From NCBI GenBank assembly GCA_049366815.1, contig JBMNCO010000101.1, forward strand, positions 1-64,000: a stretch of DNA of 64,000 nt, in the 5' to 3' direction. A model generated the notes under the pieces. That model had not been told where the DNA came from. It saw only the letters and a program-made list of their open reading frames with translations, and did no database searches. The position numbers and the translations under genes are program-made. This DNA is from CAYNYM01 sp049366815. Its GTDB lineage: Bacteria; Desulfobacterota; DSM-4660; Desulfatiglandales; HGW-15. Position 1 is the stretch's first letter. The number at the start of each line of letters is the position of its first letter. This document shows positions 53,776 to 63,013 of this stretch, one piece after another.

Positions 53776-54573
53776 CTAATAAATGACGTGATGACCACAG
53801 TGGGTCACAATGGTTTGTCCGGTAATGGCGCTTGATTCGTCCGATGCAAGGAACACAGCGGTAGCGGCGACCTCGTGTTCTTCGGCCGCCCTTCCAAGGG
53901 AATAGTTGGCCGTAAGTTTAGCCCATAATTCATCAAAGGGAACTCCCAGGGCCTCGGACCGGCCCTTGACCACGCTGATGATCCGTTCCCCCTTTACAGC
54001 CGCCGGGCTGATGGCATTGACCCGGATGTTGTGTTCGCCGACCTCCACGGAAAGGGTTTCCGTCAGACCGATGACGCCCATCTTGGCACAGCAGTAAGGG
54101 CTTCGCATGGGATAGCCGCCCCGGCCGTCGCCGGCCCGCCCGCCTTCAGCGGCCATGTTGATGATGATGCCGCTCTTTTGCGGGATCATGTGTTTGAGGG
54201 CGTATTTCGAGCAGAGCATGCTTCCGGTCAGGTCGATGGACAGGACCTTGTTCCAGTCCTCCAGCTTCAGGTCCACCACCCCGGCGGTAGGCCCTCCTAT
54301 GCCGCTGTTGTTGACCAGAATGTCGATCCTGCCGAAGGTCTTGAGGGTTTCCTCCACCAGGCGCTCCACCTGTTTCTCATCGGTGATGTCCGTCTGAACG
54401 GCCTTTGCCCTGCCCCCTTTGGCCTCAATCTCCGCAACGGTCTCTTCCAGTTTGGACAGCGTGGTCGCGGCAACCACGACGGCCGCGCCCTCGGCTGCAA
54501 AGGCAAGGGCAATGGCCTTGCCGATGCCCCGTCCCCCGCCCGTAATCACGGCAACCTTGTCTTTAAGTCTCAT
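53776..54573 (-). CDS. Short-chain dehydrogenase/reductase
   Basis: 265 residues. TGGGRGIGKA is the NAD(P) motif, NNSGIGG the structural motif, and YCCAK the YxxxK catalytic pair. The usual catalytic Ser, about 13 residues before Tyr, appears to be Ala in IINMAAEGG, so the active site may use another residue (a Ser is two before Tyr). AAGGAGG precedes ATG 54573. It would oxidise a hydroxyacyl-CoA in the pathway of this operon. Confidence 0.85.
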   Translation of the reverse strand: MRLKDKVAVITGGGRGIGKAIALAFAAEGAAVVVAATTLSKLEETVAEIEAKGGRAKAVQTDITDEKQVERLVEETLKTFGRIDILVNNSGIGGPTAGVVDLKLEDWNKVLSIDLTGSMLCSKYALKHMIPQKSGIIINMAAEGGRAGDGRGGYPMRSPYCCAKMGVIGLTETLSVEVGEHNIRVNAISPAAVKGERIISVVKGRSEALGVPFDELWAKLTANYSLGRAAEEHEVAATAVFLASDESSAITGQTIVTHCGHHVIY

Positions 54574-54643
54574 GAAGGTCCTCCTTGCTTTTATGTTGTT
54601 GAGGGTGGTGTGGCCCCTCAGGCCGGAAACATCTCCCCTTCTT

Positions 54644-56935
54644 TCATGACTTCGACTTCCTGTCCCTGATGGCCATGGCGATCTTTTCAGGTGTCACGGG
54701 CTGTTCCTTGAACCAGATCCCGGTGGCATCGTGGATGGCGCTGACGACCGAGGGCGGTGCACTCACGATGGCCCCTTCGGAGGCCTCCTTGGCCCCGTAT
54801 GGCCCGTGGGGGTCGTCGGTGATGATATCGATCACCTCGATCCGTGGGCTGTCCAGGGAAAGGGGCATCTTGTAGTCCGCCAGGTTCGAGTTCAGGGTGC
54901 GGCCCCGGTCCATCCTGAACTCCTCATAGAGGGTCTGTCCCAACCCCTGCACGGCCGCCCCCTGGTTCTGGGCCTCCACGTTAATGGGGTTCAGGGGTTT
55001 GCCGCAGTCGTGGGCGATGATCATGTCCGTACACTTGACAAAACCCGTTTCCGTATCCACGCTCACCCTGGAGAGCTGCGAGGTGAAGCTGTAGGCGGTG
55101 CCGGCATTACCCGCACCCCTGTCAAAGTCCAGCACATCGATGCCGTACTGGGAATAGCCCTTGCCCAGGATCACCGCACCGGAACCTGAATAGGAGGCCA
55201 CCTTGGCCAGATTTTCAAAGGGCATGACCTTATCCGGCGATCCCTTGACCGAGACCTTCCGATCCCTGAAGACGATGTCCTCGGGACTGCACCCCCACTT
55301 CTCGGCGGCAGCCGTGGCGAGTTGCCCTTTCACGTCCTGTGCCGCCTTGCGGGCGGCCTCACCGGCCAGGACCGTGACACGGCTGCCGTAGCTTCCGGCG
55401 TCACAGGGGGTCAGGGCCGTATCCACCCGCTTGATATCCACATCTTCCACCCGCAGCCCCAGTTCCTCGGCGATGATCTGCACCAGGACCGTGTCCGAGC
55501 CCTGGCCGCAGTCCGTGGCGCCGGTCAGGTAGTCGATCGTCCCGTCCTCACAGAGCCTCACCACGGCCCCGCAGGACTGGTGGCCCCGCTGACGCGCCCC
55601 GCTCAGGTAGGAGGTGCCCGACAGCCCCACACCTTCAAGGACAGGGCCTTCGGCCGTCTTTTTCCTTCCCCTCTCTTTCCACTCGGGCCTCTCGGCCAGG
55701 GTCTCGAGCCCTTCGCTGAGGCCGCAGGAGTCCACCGTGACCCTGTTGACCGTCGTGTGGGGGGCCGTAACGGCGTTCTTGAGCCTCACCTCCAGCGGAT
55801 CAATCCCCAACTCTTCGGCCATCATCTCCATCTGGATCTCCGCTGCAAAACGCGTGTGGGTCACCCCGTGACCCCGCATGGCCGCGCCAATGGGATTGTT
55901 GGTAAAGATCCGGTAGGCGTCGTGCCTGTAGTGGGGGAGCTTGTAGGGCAGAGTGGTCATGCAACCGGTAAGATACATGGTCAGAGGCCCGATCGCCGTG
56001 TGCCCCCCTCCGTCGGCGATCACACGGGTCTGCAGGCCCGTGATGGTTCCGTCCTTCTTCATGCCCATCTTGCTGTAGACGATCATGTTGTGACGCCTGC
56101 GGCAGGTCATGAGGACCTCTTCCATGTTGTAGACGAACTTGACGGGCCTGCCCGTCCTCTTGGAAAAGAGACAGGCACAGAAGTCCCCGGCCAGGGAATC
56201 GTTCTTGGTCCCCCCGAACCCGCCCCCGATAAAGGGCTGGATGACCCTCACTTTGTTGAGGGGCAGGTTGAAGCAGGCCGCCAGGTGCCGGTAGACAAAA
56301 TAGGGGCTCTGCTTGGCCGCCCAGATGGTGATCCCGGAGGAATCCCAGAGGGCCACCGCCGCCGGGGGTTCAAGATAGCCGGTAATCACGCGCCCCGTTT
56401 CGAAACGTTCCTCCCGGACAAGGTCTGAATCCCTGAAGGCCTTCTCGACGTCCCCGAAATCCATGTGAAATTCCCAACTGACGTTGTTTTTCGCGTGATC
56501 GTAGAGCTGGGGCGCCCCCTCCTTCATGGCCTCCTCAGGATCATAGACCCCGGGCAATTCCTCGTACTCCACCTTGATGAGTTCCGTGGCCTCCTCGGCC
56601 GTGTCCTCGTCCACGGCCGCAACGGCGGCCACCGCCTCGGCCAGGTACCTTACCCGGTCGTCCGCCAGGGGCGCCTCGTCCCGGGTCTTGGGCATCCAGC
56701 CCCATCGCCATCCGTGAAAATCCTTTCCTGTCAGGACGCCCTTCACGCCTGGAAGCCGCTCCGCCCGGCTCGTATCGATGTTCAGGATCTTGGCATGGGC
56801 ATGGGGGGACCTCAGGATCTTGCACCAGAGCATGCCGGGCATCTCGTAGTCGGCCGCATATTTGGCCTCCCCGGTCACCTTGGCCCTGCCGTCGACGCGG
56901 GGTATCCTTTTACCGATCACAGAATACGCTTCCAT
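54644..56935 (-). CDS. Mo-hydroxylase large subunit (xanthine dehydrogenase family)
   Basis: 763 residues. The two-part aldehyde oxidase/xanthine dehydrogenase plan is visible: an N-terminal a/b hammerhead (GKRIPRVDGRAKVTG) and two molybdopterin domains. GGGFGGTK and GPYGAKEASEG, with catalytic Glu near 717, mark a hydroxylating Mo enzyme. With the small FeS subunit and FAD subunit it forms an LMS enzyme in the cytoplasm that adds water-derived oxygen to an aromatic, N-heterocyclic or aldehyde substrate. GGAGGT precedes ATG 56935. Substrate not determined. Confidence 0.92.
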   Translation of the reverse strand: MEAYSVIGKRIPRVDGRAKVTGEAKYAADYEMPGMLWCKILRSPHAHAKILNIDTSRAERLPGVKGVLTGKDFHGWRWGWMPKTRDEAPLADDRVRYLAEAVAAVAAVDEDTAEEATELIKVEYEELPGVYDPEEAMKEGAPQLYDHAKNNVSWEFHMDFGDVEKAFRDSDLVREERFETGRVITGYLEPPAAVALWDSSGITIWAAKQSPYFVYRHLAACFNLPLNKVRVIQPFIGGGFGGTKNDSLAGDFCACLFSKRTGRPVKFVYNMEEVLMTCRRRHNMIVYSKMGMKKDGTITGLQTRVIADGGGHTAIGPLTMYLTGCMTTLPYKLPHYRHDAYRIFTNNPIGAAMRGHGVTHTRFAAEIQMEMMAEELGIDPLEVRLKNAVTAPHTTVNRVTVDSCGLSEGLETLAERPEWKERGRKKTAEGPVLEGVGLSGTSYLSGARQRGHQSCGAVVRLCEDGTIDYLTGATDCGQGSDTVLVQIIAEELGLRVEDVDIKRVDTALTPCDAGSYGSRVTVLAGEAARKAAQDVKGQLATAAAEKWGCSPEDIVFRDRKVSVKGSPDKVMPFENLAKVASYSGSGAVILGKGYSQYGIDVLDFDRGAGNAGTAYSFTSQLSRVSVDTETGFVKCTDMIIAHDCGKPLNPINVEAQNQGAAVQGLGQTLYEEFRMDRGRTLNSNLADYKMPLSLDSPRIEVIDIITDDPHGPYGAKEASEGAIVSAPPSVVSAIHDATGIWFKEQPVTPEKIAMAIRDRKSKS

Positions 56936-56937
56936 GC

Positions 56938-57417
56938 CTACCTCCCCCCTTTCATCCTCTCAGCGGCCGCACCGATCGATTCCACGATCTTGGTGTATCC
57001 CGTGCATCTGCAGAAATTGCCCGCGATGCCCTCCCGCATCTCTTCTTCGGTGGGATTCGGGTTCCGGTTCAAGAGGTCCTTGGCCGACATGATCATGCCG
57101 GGTGTACAGAAACCGCACTGCATCCCCGCGTGCTCGAAAAAGGCGTCCTGGATCGGGTCGAGGGTGTCTCCTTCCGAAAGGCCCTCGATGGTCAAGATCT
57201 CCTGCCCGTCCGCCTCGACCGCCGGGACCAGGCAACTGTTCACGCTCTTGCCCCCCATGATCACGGTGCAGGAACCGCACTCTCCCTGGCCGCAACCCTC
57301 CTTGGTGCCCGTCAGGTGCAGGTCTTCACGGATCATCTCCAGAAGGGTCCTCCAGGGCTTCACCCGCAATGCATGGGGTTTGCCGTTCAGCACGAATCGG
57401 ATTTCTTTTGTCTCCAT
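56938..57417 (-). CDS. Mo-hydroxylase small subunit (two 2Fe-2S)
   Basis: 159 residues from ATG 57417, chosen because AGGAG precedes it; the frame opens at 57444. The N-terminal plant-ferredoxin-like cluster is GCGQGECGSC (C42, C47, C50, C62); the second is CGFC...CRC (C101, C104, C136, C138). It passes electrons from the Mo centre to FAD. It is followed by the large subunit after 2 nt. Confidence 0.93.
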   Translation of the reverse strand: METKEIRFVLNGKPHALRVKPWRTLLEMIREDLHLTGTKEGCGQGECGSCTVIMGGKSVNSCLVPAVEADGQEILTIEGLSEGDTLDPIQDAFFEHAGMQCGFCTPGMIMSAKDLLNRNPNPTEEEMREGIAGNFCRCTGYTKIVESIGAAAERMKGGR

Positions 57418-57450
57418 GAGTTGATCTCCTGTTTCCATGTCCAAAACATC

Positions 57451-58335
57451 CTATCTCGAAAGGACCTGCCGCAGACACCGCTTTACAAGGACTTCCACCA
57501 TCATCCGGCGGTATTGGGCCGAACCCCTGTGATCGTCGATCGGACGGGATTCCTCGGAGGCCGTCCCGGCCGCTTCCAGAATCGCTTCGTCACGCACCGC
57601 CCTGCCTCTGAGCATGTCCTCCGCCCTCAGGGCCCGCATGGGGGTGGGCGCCACCGCACCAAGCCCGATCCTCACGTCCCCGAAGGATCCGTTCTCACCG
57701 CCTGCCACGACGGCCACACCCACGACGGCCAGATCCATCCGGCTTCGCGGTGACAGCTTGATATATACGCCCGTACGGCCGGCCGGCAAGGGTGGAATCC
57801 GAATCTCCCTCACCATCTCACCGGGTTCAAGCCACGTCTCCCCGGGCCCTTTGAAAAATCGGTCCAGTTCGATTTCCCGCTCTCCCCCCTTTTTCACGCA
57901 CACCACCTTTGCCCCCAGACACAGGAGGGCCGGCGCCGAATCGGCGGAGGGGACCGCGCTGCAGATATTGCCCACGATGGTACCCCGGTTCTGCACCTGG
58001 GTGGAGGCAATGCTGCCCGCCGCCTGACTGAGAACAGGGTACTTCTCCCTGACCAGGGAAGAATGGGCCACAGAAAAAATGCTGGCCAGGGCCCCGATCT
58101 TCAACCCCTTTTCCCGGTCGTAAACAATGGTGTCCAGACCCGGTATACCCTTGAGATCCACCAGGACCTCAGGGGCCTTGATCAGTCGGGCCTTCAGCTT
58201 GGGAATCACATCGGTACCCCCGGCGTACACCTTCAAACGACCGGAGTCCGCCCCTGCCAGTATATCCAGGACCTCTTCCATGGTCCCGGGCTTGACATAG
58301 TCAAATCGCGGCAATCGCCTATAAAAAGTGACCAC
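57451..58335 (-). CDS. Mo-hydroxylase medium FAD-binding subunit
   Basis: 294 residues. GTG 58335 is chosen because GGAGAGGGG precedes it and the N-terminus VTFYRRLPRFDYVKPGTMEEV suits the family. AGGTDVIPKLKA and GTIVGNICSAVPSADSAPALL are FAD-binding motifs of CoxM/XdhB proteins. There is no cysteine-rich insert, so unlike 4-hydroxybenzoyl-CoA reductase it should have no extra 4Fe-4S cluster. It passes electrons to an acceptor outside the complex. Confidence 0.9.
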   Translation of the reverse strand: MVTFYRRLPRFDYVKPGTMEEVLDILAGADSGRLKVYAGGTDVIPKLKARLIKAPEVLVDLKGIPGLDTIVYDREKGLKIGALASIFSVAHSSLVREKYPVLSQAAGSIASTQVQNRGTIVGNICSAVPSADSAPALLCLGAKVVCVKKGGEREIELDRFFKGPGETWLEPGEMVREIRIPPLPAGRTGVYIKLSPRSRMDLAVVGVAVVAGGENGSFGDVRIGLGAVAPTPMRALRAEDMLRGRAVRDEAILEAAGTASEESRPIDDHRGSAQYRRMMVEVLVKRCLRQVLSR

Positions 58336-58422
58336 TTTCCCCTCTCCTTTCTTTGCTTCCATCCTGCGCGTGGTTTTCTGAAAACCCATGCAAGATCGTA
58401 CACGCCGCACGCCGGCGGCCCC

Positions 58423-58704
58423 CTATCCCCCGCCCAGGGGTATCAGGGCGATGTCCACGGCATCACCCTCCCTCAGGGGTGCCTTCAGGCCGGCGGGATG
58501 GAACCAGATCTCTTTGCCGTTGAGGCTCACCTCGATGTCCGGCCGAAGCTCTCCCGTGACGGCGTCGAGCATGACAAAGTCGATTTCCCCTCCAATGTGC
58601 CGCAGCAGGTCGGTCATGGTGGTCACGGATTCCGGCAGCACCATCTCGGGCGATCCCGTCTGAGGATAGTTGAAATTGCTTGTCAGTCGTATCGTGGTTG
58701 GCAT
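58423..58704 (-). CDS. MoaD/ThiS-like small beta-grasp protein
   Basis: 93 residues ending in LIPLGGG, the double-Gly tail of ubiquitin-like sulfur carriers. VTTMTDLLRHIGG and SLNGKEIWFHPAG fit the beta-grasp fold. It is first in the Mo-hydroxylase operon, suggesting a sulfur-carrier or cofactor-maturation role for that enzyme. The activating enzyme is not in the window. The tail is a plausible site for adenylation. Confidence 0.75.
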   Translation of the reverse strand: MPTTIRLTSNFNYPQTGSPEMVLPESVTTMTDLLRHIGGEIDFVMLDAVTGELRPDIEVSLNGKEIWFHPAGLKAPLREGDAVDIALIPLGGG

Positions 58705-58831
58705 CTTTTACGGAAACCCTGTCTCGTATTTTTCACCGCGGCGGCCCTTTGAGAACCTCCCCATTGGACCGGGGCCATGGGCCGAACCGCCATGCCTTTT
58801 CAACCGAATGAAGTCGTACACCATTTTTTGT

Positions 58832-58841
58832 ACCGATCGGT
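58832..58841. promoter_or_regulatory. Palindromic operator ACCGATCGGT
   Basis: A perfect 10-bp palindrome that overlaps the predicted start of the catabolic-operon promoter. The TetR gene next to it makes TetR binding likely (inference). Confidence 0.6.
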
Positions 58842-58843
58842 AA

Positions 58844-58872
58844 ATAATATTCAACAAGTTTTTCTGTGTCAA
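58844..58872 (-). promoter_or_regulatory. Near-consensus promoter of the Mo-hydroxylase operon
   Basis: On the minus strand, TTGACA (58872-58867), a 17-nt spacer, TATTAT (58849-58844). The predicted start near 58837 lies in the ACCGATCGGT palindrome, so a bound repressor would block transcription. Confidence 0.8.
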
Positions 58873-58917
58873 TGTTTTTTTTGGGGACCGGGGATGACGC
58901 CCCTCGGTCCGATCTTG

Positions 58918-59616
58918 TCAAGTCCCGGATCGGGGCCGAGATGATCTGCGACCGCCCCCCTGTGCTCCCTTTGCTCTCCCCTTATCCGGGATCCCCGTTT
59001 CCATGGTCTGGGGCAAAAGGGCTGGCCCTTTGCCTGATAGACCCTGCAGTGCAAAACGAAGCGCCGATTCCGCCATATCCTCGATCTCTTCCTTCCTGTC
59101 GGGATCGAACCAGAAGGTCATCCAGGTCATCATGCCCAGGAGGAAAAGGGCGGCCCTCGAGGGCGAAACATCCGTCTCGATGATTTTCTTTGACCGAAGT
59201 TCCGAGATGGTTTCCCTCAAAAGCACGTAGTGTCTCTTCCAGATGGTTCGTATCTTCGTAAAATACTCGTCCTTTATGGACATGGTCTCATGGATCAGGA
59301 CCTTCAGTTCAGGATACCGGCAGACCATCTTGGTAAACTCCCGGATGATGAATTGAAGTCGTTCCCAGGGGTCGAGGATGGACGTTGCCTGATCCAGGTA
59401 CGGCCCAAGGTAGGTTTGAATAGACCTCATGTGGCAGGAGAAAAAGAGGTGTCTCTTGCTTTCGAAAAAATAGTAGAGAGAAGGCTTGTTGATGTGAGCG
59501 GCATTGCAGATATCATTGGTTGATGTGGCATTGTATCCCTTTTCTAGGAACAGCCGGGTGGCCACGTCCAGAATGGCCTCTTTTTTTAGAACGGTTTTCT
59601 TTTTTTCAGTGTTCAT
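58918..59616 (-). CDS. TetR/AcrR-family regulator
   Basis: 232 residues from ATG 59616. The helix-turn-helix ATRLFLEKGYNATSTNDIC...INKPSLYYFFESK is typical of TetR; the C-terminal half is all-helical with a FadR-like TMNRKK-free pocket and a long basic tail after about 205. It would bind a small ligand, perhaps a CoA ester or acid of the pathway. It lies upstream of, and on the same strand as, the operon promoter with the palindrome, which it probably controls. Confidence 0.85.
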   Translation of the reverse strand: MNTEKKKTVLKKEAILDVATRLFLEKGYNATSTNDICNAAHINKPSLYYFFESKRHLFFSCHMRSIQTYLGPYLDQATSILDPWERLQFIIREFTKMVCRYPELKVLIHETMSIKDEYFTKIRTIWKRHYVLLRETISELRSKKIIETDVSPSRAALFLLGMMTWMTFWFDPDRKEEIEDMAESALRFALQGLSGKGPALLPQTMETGIPDKGRAKGAQGGGRRSSRPRSGT

Positions 59617-59943
59617 AGCAGCGTGTTCACAGATCAACGGGTTTGTGGTCAGGGTCGGCGGAGGCCTTTTTAATCCACCTCATCGTCCTGGCATCCGGAA
59701 AAGACCGCTTCGGCCTTTTCCGCCGTCCCTGGAAATTTTCAGAATCCGGAAATCGCTCTTGTCCGGAAATATGCTTTTACTAAAAAACCTCGTAACGGTT
59801 CAGGTTGGTTAGGCTGTAGGCTGAAGGCTATGAGTTTCCTATGATCACGCAGGTTCCCTTACTGCGACACCTCACAGCCTAAATGCCTACAGCCTATCTG
59901 GCTGAGTAGTACAAAAACCTCAAAAAATGTCAACACTCCAGGC
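59617..59943. other. 327-bp gap between TRAP and TetR genes
   Basis: It holds the inverted repeat at 59810-59896 and nothing else I can assign. Confidence 0.4.
59810..59896. repeat. TAGGCTGTAGGC inverted repeat (family C)
   Basis: TAGGCTGTAGGC (59810-59821) and GCCTACAGCCTA (59885-59896) are perfect complements 63 nt apart. Imperfect extension (TGAAGGCT and AGCCTAAAT) fits a hairpin. Similar GGCTGTAGGC blocks occur widely in bacterial genomes, so it may be a REP or a two-way stop between the TRAP and TetR genes. Confidence 0.6.
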
Positions 59944-61257
59944 CTAAAACATCATGGCCGGCAGCCACAGGGCCATGGCCGGGAAAATCATGATCATTAC
60001 CATGGCAAGAAGACTCAATCCAACGAAAGGGAGCGCGGCCATGTAGATATCCATCATGGTGGTGTCTTCAGTGGTAACGCCTTTCATGACAAAAAGGCTC
60101 ATGCCGAAAGGCGGCGAAATGCCGGCCACCTCTATGTTGATGAGGAAGAGCACGGCGAACCAGACCGGATCAAAACCCAGTGAACGGACGATGGGGACGA
60201 AGATCGGCAACGAGACCATCATGATGGACACGACATCGAGAAAGCCCCCGAGAAAGAGCACGACGATCTGCATGAAGATGATGAGGACCATGGGCTGAAC
60301 GGAGACCTCCTTTGCGAGATTGGTCAGACCGGCCGTTGCCCCGCTGAAGGCGAGGATCTGGCTGAATGCGGCCGCGCTCGCCAGGATGAGACAGATCATC
60401 CCGGAAACGGAAAGGGTTCCTCTGATGGATTTCTTGATGACCCTCCAATTGAGTCGTCCATAGAAGGAGGCGACGACCATGGTCCCGATCGCCCCGGTTG
60501 CTGCGGCCTCGGAGGGCGTGGCTACACCGAGGAAAATCACGCCCACAACCAGAAAGACGACCACCCCCTGGGGCACCACGTATTTGACCGTAGCCATGAC
60601 CTTTGCGGAAAAGGGCACCGCTGCGATCTCGTAGTGGGGAGCGATGGACGGCTGGAGCCGGCATCGGACAACGATATAGGCCGCGTAGATGAAGGCCATG
60701 GTGAGCCCAGGGATAATGATGGCGATCAGGATCCTGCCGATGGAGATCTCGGCAATGGCCCCGCACAGGACCGCCAGGGCACTGGGCGGAATCATCATGG
60801 CCAGGCCGCCGCTTCCCAGGATCGGGCCGAGGCTCATGGATTTCCGGTATCCCCGCTTCTCCATTTCAGGAGAAAGGGACGAACCGAGCAGGGCGACGCT
60901 GGCCAGGCTGGTCCCCGTCAGGGTGGAAAAGAGGGTGCCCGCGCCGACGCTAAGGAGACTCAACCGCCCTGGAAGCCGACCCAGCCACTTGTCTATCGTC
61001 TCGATCAGGACAGGGGCGATCCCCGAGTGAAACATGATTTCACCCATGAGGATAAAGAGGGGGATGGGCAGCAGAATGAAGGTGTTGAGACTGGTGTAGA
61101 CGGAATCAATGAGGTTCTCCAACCCTGTCAGACCGCCGAAGAAGACATACATGCCCACCACATTGATCAGCATGAAACAGAAGGCCACAGGCATCCCCGA
61201 CAACATCAGAACCACCAGGGCGCCGAAAATGATAAGGAGTATAAAGGGCCATTCCAA
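59944..61257 (-). CDS. TRAP transporter large membrane subunit (DctM)
   Basis: 437 residues, about 12 hydrophobic segments, with typical DctM loops (GGLAMMIPPSALAV and GVATPSEAAATGAI). The start is TTG 61257, with AAGGTG upstream. It forms the transport channel with DctQ and is fed by DctP. Together they import a carboxylate or sulfonate with Na+. It follows DctQ by 6 nt. Confidence 0.92.
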   Translation of the reverse strand: MEWPFILLIIFGALVVLMLSGMPVAFCFMLINVVGMYVFFGGLTGLENLIDSVYTSLNTFILLPIPLFILMGEIMFHSGIAPVLIETIDKWLGRLPGRLSLLSVGAGTLFSTLTGTSLASVALLGSSLSPEMEKRGYRKSMSLGPILGSGGLAMMIPPSALAVLCGAIAEISIGRILIAIIIPGLTMAFIYAAYIVVRCRLQPSIAPHYEIAAVPFSAKVMATVKYVVPQGVVVFLVVGVIFLGVATPSEAAATGAIGTMVVASFYGRLNWRVIKKSIRGTLSVSGMICLILASAAAFSQILAFSGATAGLTNLAKEVSVQPMVLIIFMQIVVLFLGGFLDVVSIMMVSLPIFVPIVRSLGFDPVWFAVLFLINIEVAGISPPFGMSLFVMKGVTTEDTTMMDIYMAALPFVGLSLLAMVMIMIFPAMALWLPAMMF

Positions 61258-61263
61258 GACGGG

Positions 61264-61815
61264 TCACCTTTTTCTTGAAGCGGGGCCCGGGGCTTCAGAT
61301 GCCCCGGGATCTCGCCCGGCGGCCTTCCAGAGCCGGAGGCTGGCGCGCGCCCGAAAAATGAACTGCAGGGCCATAAGAAAACTTCCCACAAAGATAACCG
61401 CAATGATGAGAGACTTCGGAAGCATGAGGATGGTCGGCGTCCTGTAAGCCATGTCGGCAAGGTACAGAGAGACCTTGACTCCATAGAAGGAAAGCACAAA
61501 ACAGATCAGGGCGCCGACAATGGAGGTCACGCCGTTGAGGAGGTACTGGGTCTTCCGGTTCAGGGAATTGAAAAAGAGGTCCATCTTCACGTGCCCCTCG
61601 TTTTTCAGGACCCAGGCACCGACAAGAAATGGGATATAGAGCAGGATGTAGCCGGCGATCTCGACCACCCAACTGGTGGGCCGGCCGAAGAAGTACCTCA
61701 GGCAGACCTCGAGACCCACGCTCAACATCAAAAAAATGAGAAGGATACCCGCAAAAAATACCAGAGTTCTGATCACCCATTCATAGGCCCATTCGAGCCT
61801 GTCGATCATTTTCAT
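61264..61815 (-). CDS. TRAP transporter small membrane subunit (DctQ)
   Basis: 183 residues with four hydrophobic helices and the family-typical LRYFFGRPTSWVVE. A Pro/Gly-rich tail follows the last helix. It pairs with DctM. The ATG at 61815 (or 61809) has GAGG upstream. Confidence 0.9.
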   Translation of the reverse strand: MKMIDRLEWAYEWVIRTLVFFAGILLIFLMLSVGLEVCLRYFFGRPTSWVVEIAGYILLYIPFLVGAWVLKNEGHVKMDLFFNSLNRKTQYLLNGVTSIVGALICFVLSFYGVKVSLYLADMAYRTPTILMLPKSLIIAVIFVGSFLMALQFIFRARASLRLWKAAGRDPGASEAPGPASRKR

Positions 61816-61996
61816 TTCCTCTTCTCATCCATTCCGGTCATCCATTCCGGGCCGGCGCCTCCCTGCCACGGGCACTGCAGAGGCAAGGAGTACCGGGAAG
61901 CCGGACGCCGCGTCGGAGCCAAGGGGGGAAAAGAAACCCTTTCTCCGCACTCTCCCCGCGATCCTTCGCAGACTCCTGAGGCCCCTAGAACGACCC

Positions 61997-63013
61997 TCAG
62001 GGTTTGGTGATCTTCTTTTTCAGATTGGGTATGACATCCCCGGGGAATCTCTTCTGGGCACCTTTCCAGGCACCCTCCCGGGCGGCCTTCTGGAACCACG
62101 CCTCGACATCCGGCGCAAGCCTTACGATTTCCGCACCGCCCTCTTCAACCTTCTTCAGCGCCGCAGCCCGCTCTTCGGCCTCGTACACAGGAAATTCCTT
62201 TTCGAATTCTGTGATGGCCTCTATCAGTATCTGCTGCAGGTGTTCAGGCAGACTGTTCCACTTCTCGAGATTGACGGGCAGTGCCACAGTACTCCGGTAA
62301 ATTCCGGGAAAGATAATGGCCTTGCTCACTTCGTGGATGCCGAACTGCATGCCCACGGGAAGAGAGGTGACCACACCGTCCACAACCCCGCGTTCCATGG
62401 CGGAGTGGTATTCCGGGATGGCCAGGGTGGTGACGCTGGCACCCAGCTCTTGATAGAAACCGTGAAAGGACGTGCTGCCGCCCAGTTTGAGGCCCTTGAA
62501 ATCCTCTATCCTTGTTGCGCGTCTTTTCAGATAGAGGAAGAAATACCCCGGCTCCGTGGCCTCACCCCGCCCCAGATAGTATAAACCCCTCTTGGCGTAC
62601 ATATCCCTGATGTACTCGTAGATCCCGTGCTCTCTCTCCTCGGAGGCGGAATAGTCGGAAAGGCTGGTCTCGTTTGCGCCGTTTACGACGGCCTCCAGAA
62701 AGGCCGTGGGTATGGTGGCCATGTCGATGACACCCTTCTGCACGGAGACGGCGAGATTGAAGGCGGGAATGGCCTCGGGCCCGCCCCGCACATTGATGAT
62801 GAGTTCCCCCTTGGCGCGCTCATTGACCTTGTCGATGAAACTCTCCTTGAACTTCTGAAATTCCACCCTGTTGGCAAGCGGCACAAAGGAGACAAAGTTG
62901 AGTTTTATAGGATCTGCGGCCTTTGAAACAGTCGGTGAAATGAATAAGGTGACCAGAAACAATCCTAGGACAATAACCGCCGCTGCGCCTGTGAGATGTT
63001 TCCTGTTTCTCAT
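61997..63013 (-). CDS. TRAP solute-binding protein (DctP/DctP7-like)
   Basis: 338 residues. A signal peptide ends near SKAAD (about 32). Residues LNFVSFVPLANRVEF at the start and TRIEDFKGLKLGGS in the middle are typical DctP blocks, with a basic residue for binding the substrate carboxylate. It delivers the substrate from the periplasm to DctQM. GGAGGG precedes ATG 63013. Probably the island's substrate importer. It lies 181 bp before dctQ. Confidence 0.9.
   Translation of the reverse strand: MRNRKHLTGAAAVIVLGLFLVTLFISPTVSKAADPIKLNFVSFVPLANRVEFQKFKESFIDKVNERAKGELIINVRGGPEAIPAFNLAVSVQKGVIDMATIPTAFLEAVVNGANETSLSDYSASEEREHGIYEYIRDMYAKRGLYYLGRGEATEPGYFFLYLKRRATRIEDFKGLKLGGSTSFHGFYQELGASVTTLAIPEYHSAMERGVVDGVVTSLPVGMQFGIHEVSKAIIFPGIYRSTVALPVNLEKWNSLPEHLQQILIEAITEFEKEFPVYEAEERAAALKKVEEGGAEIVRLAPDVEAWFQKAAREGAWKGAQKRFPGDVIPNLKKKITKP

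Noticed and set aside
55322..56428. 368-codon plus-strand frame opposite the Mo-hydroxylase large subunit
   Set aside because: Antisense shadow of a well-supported gene.
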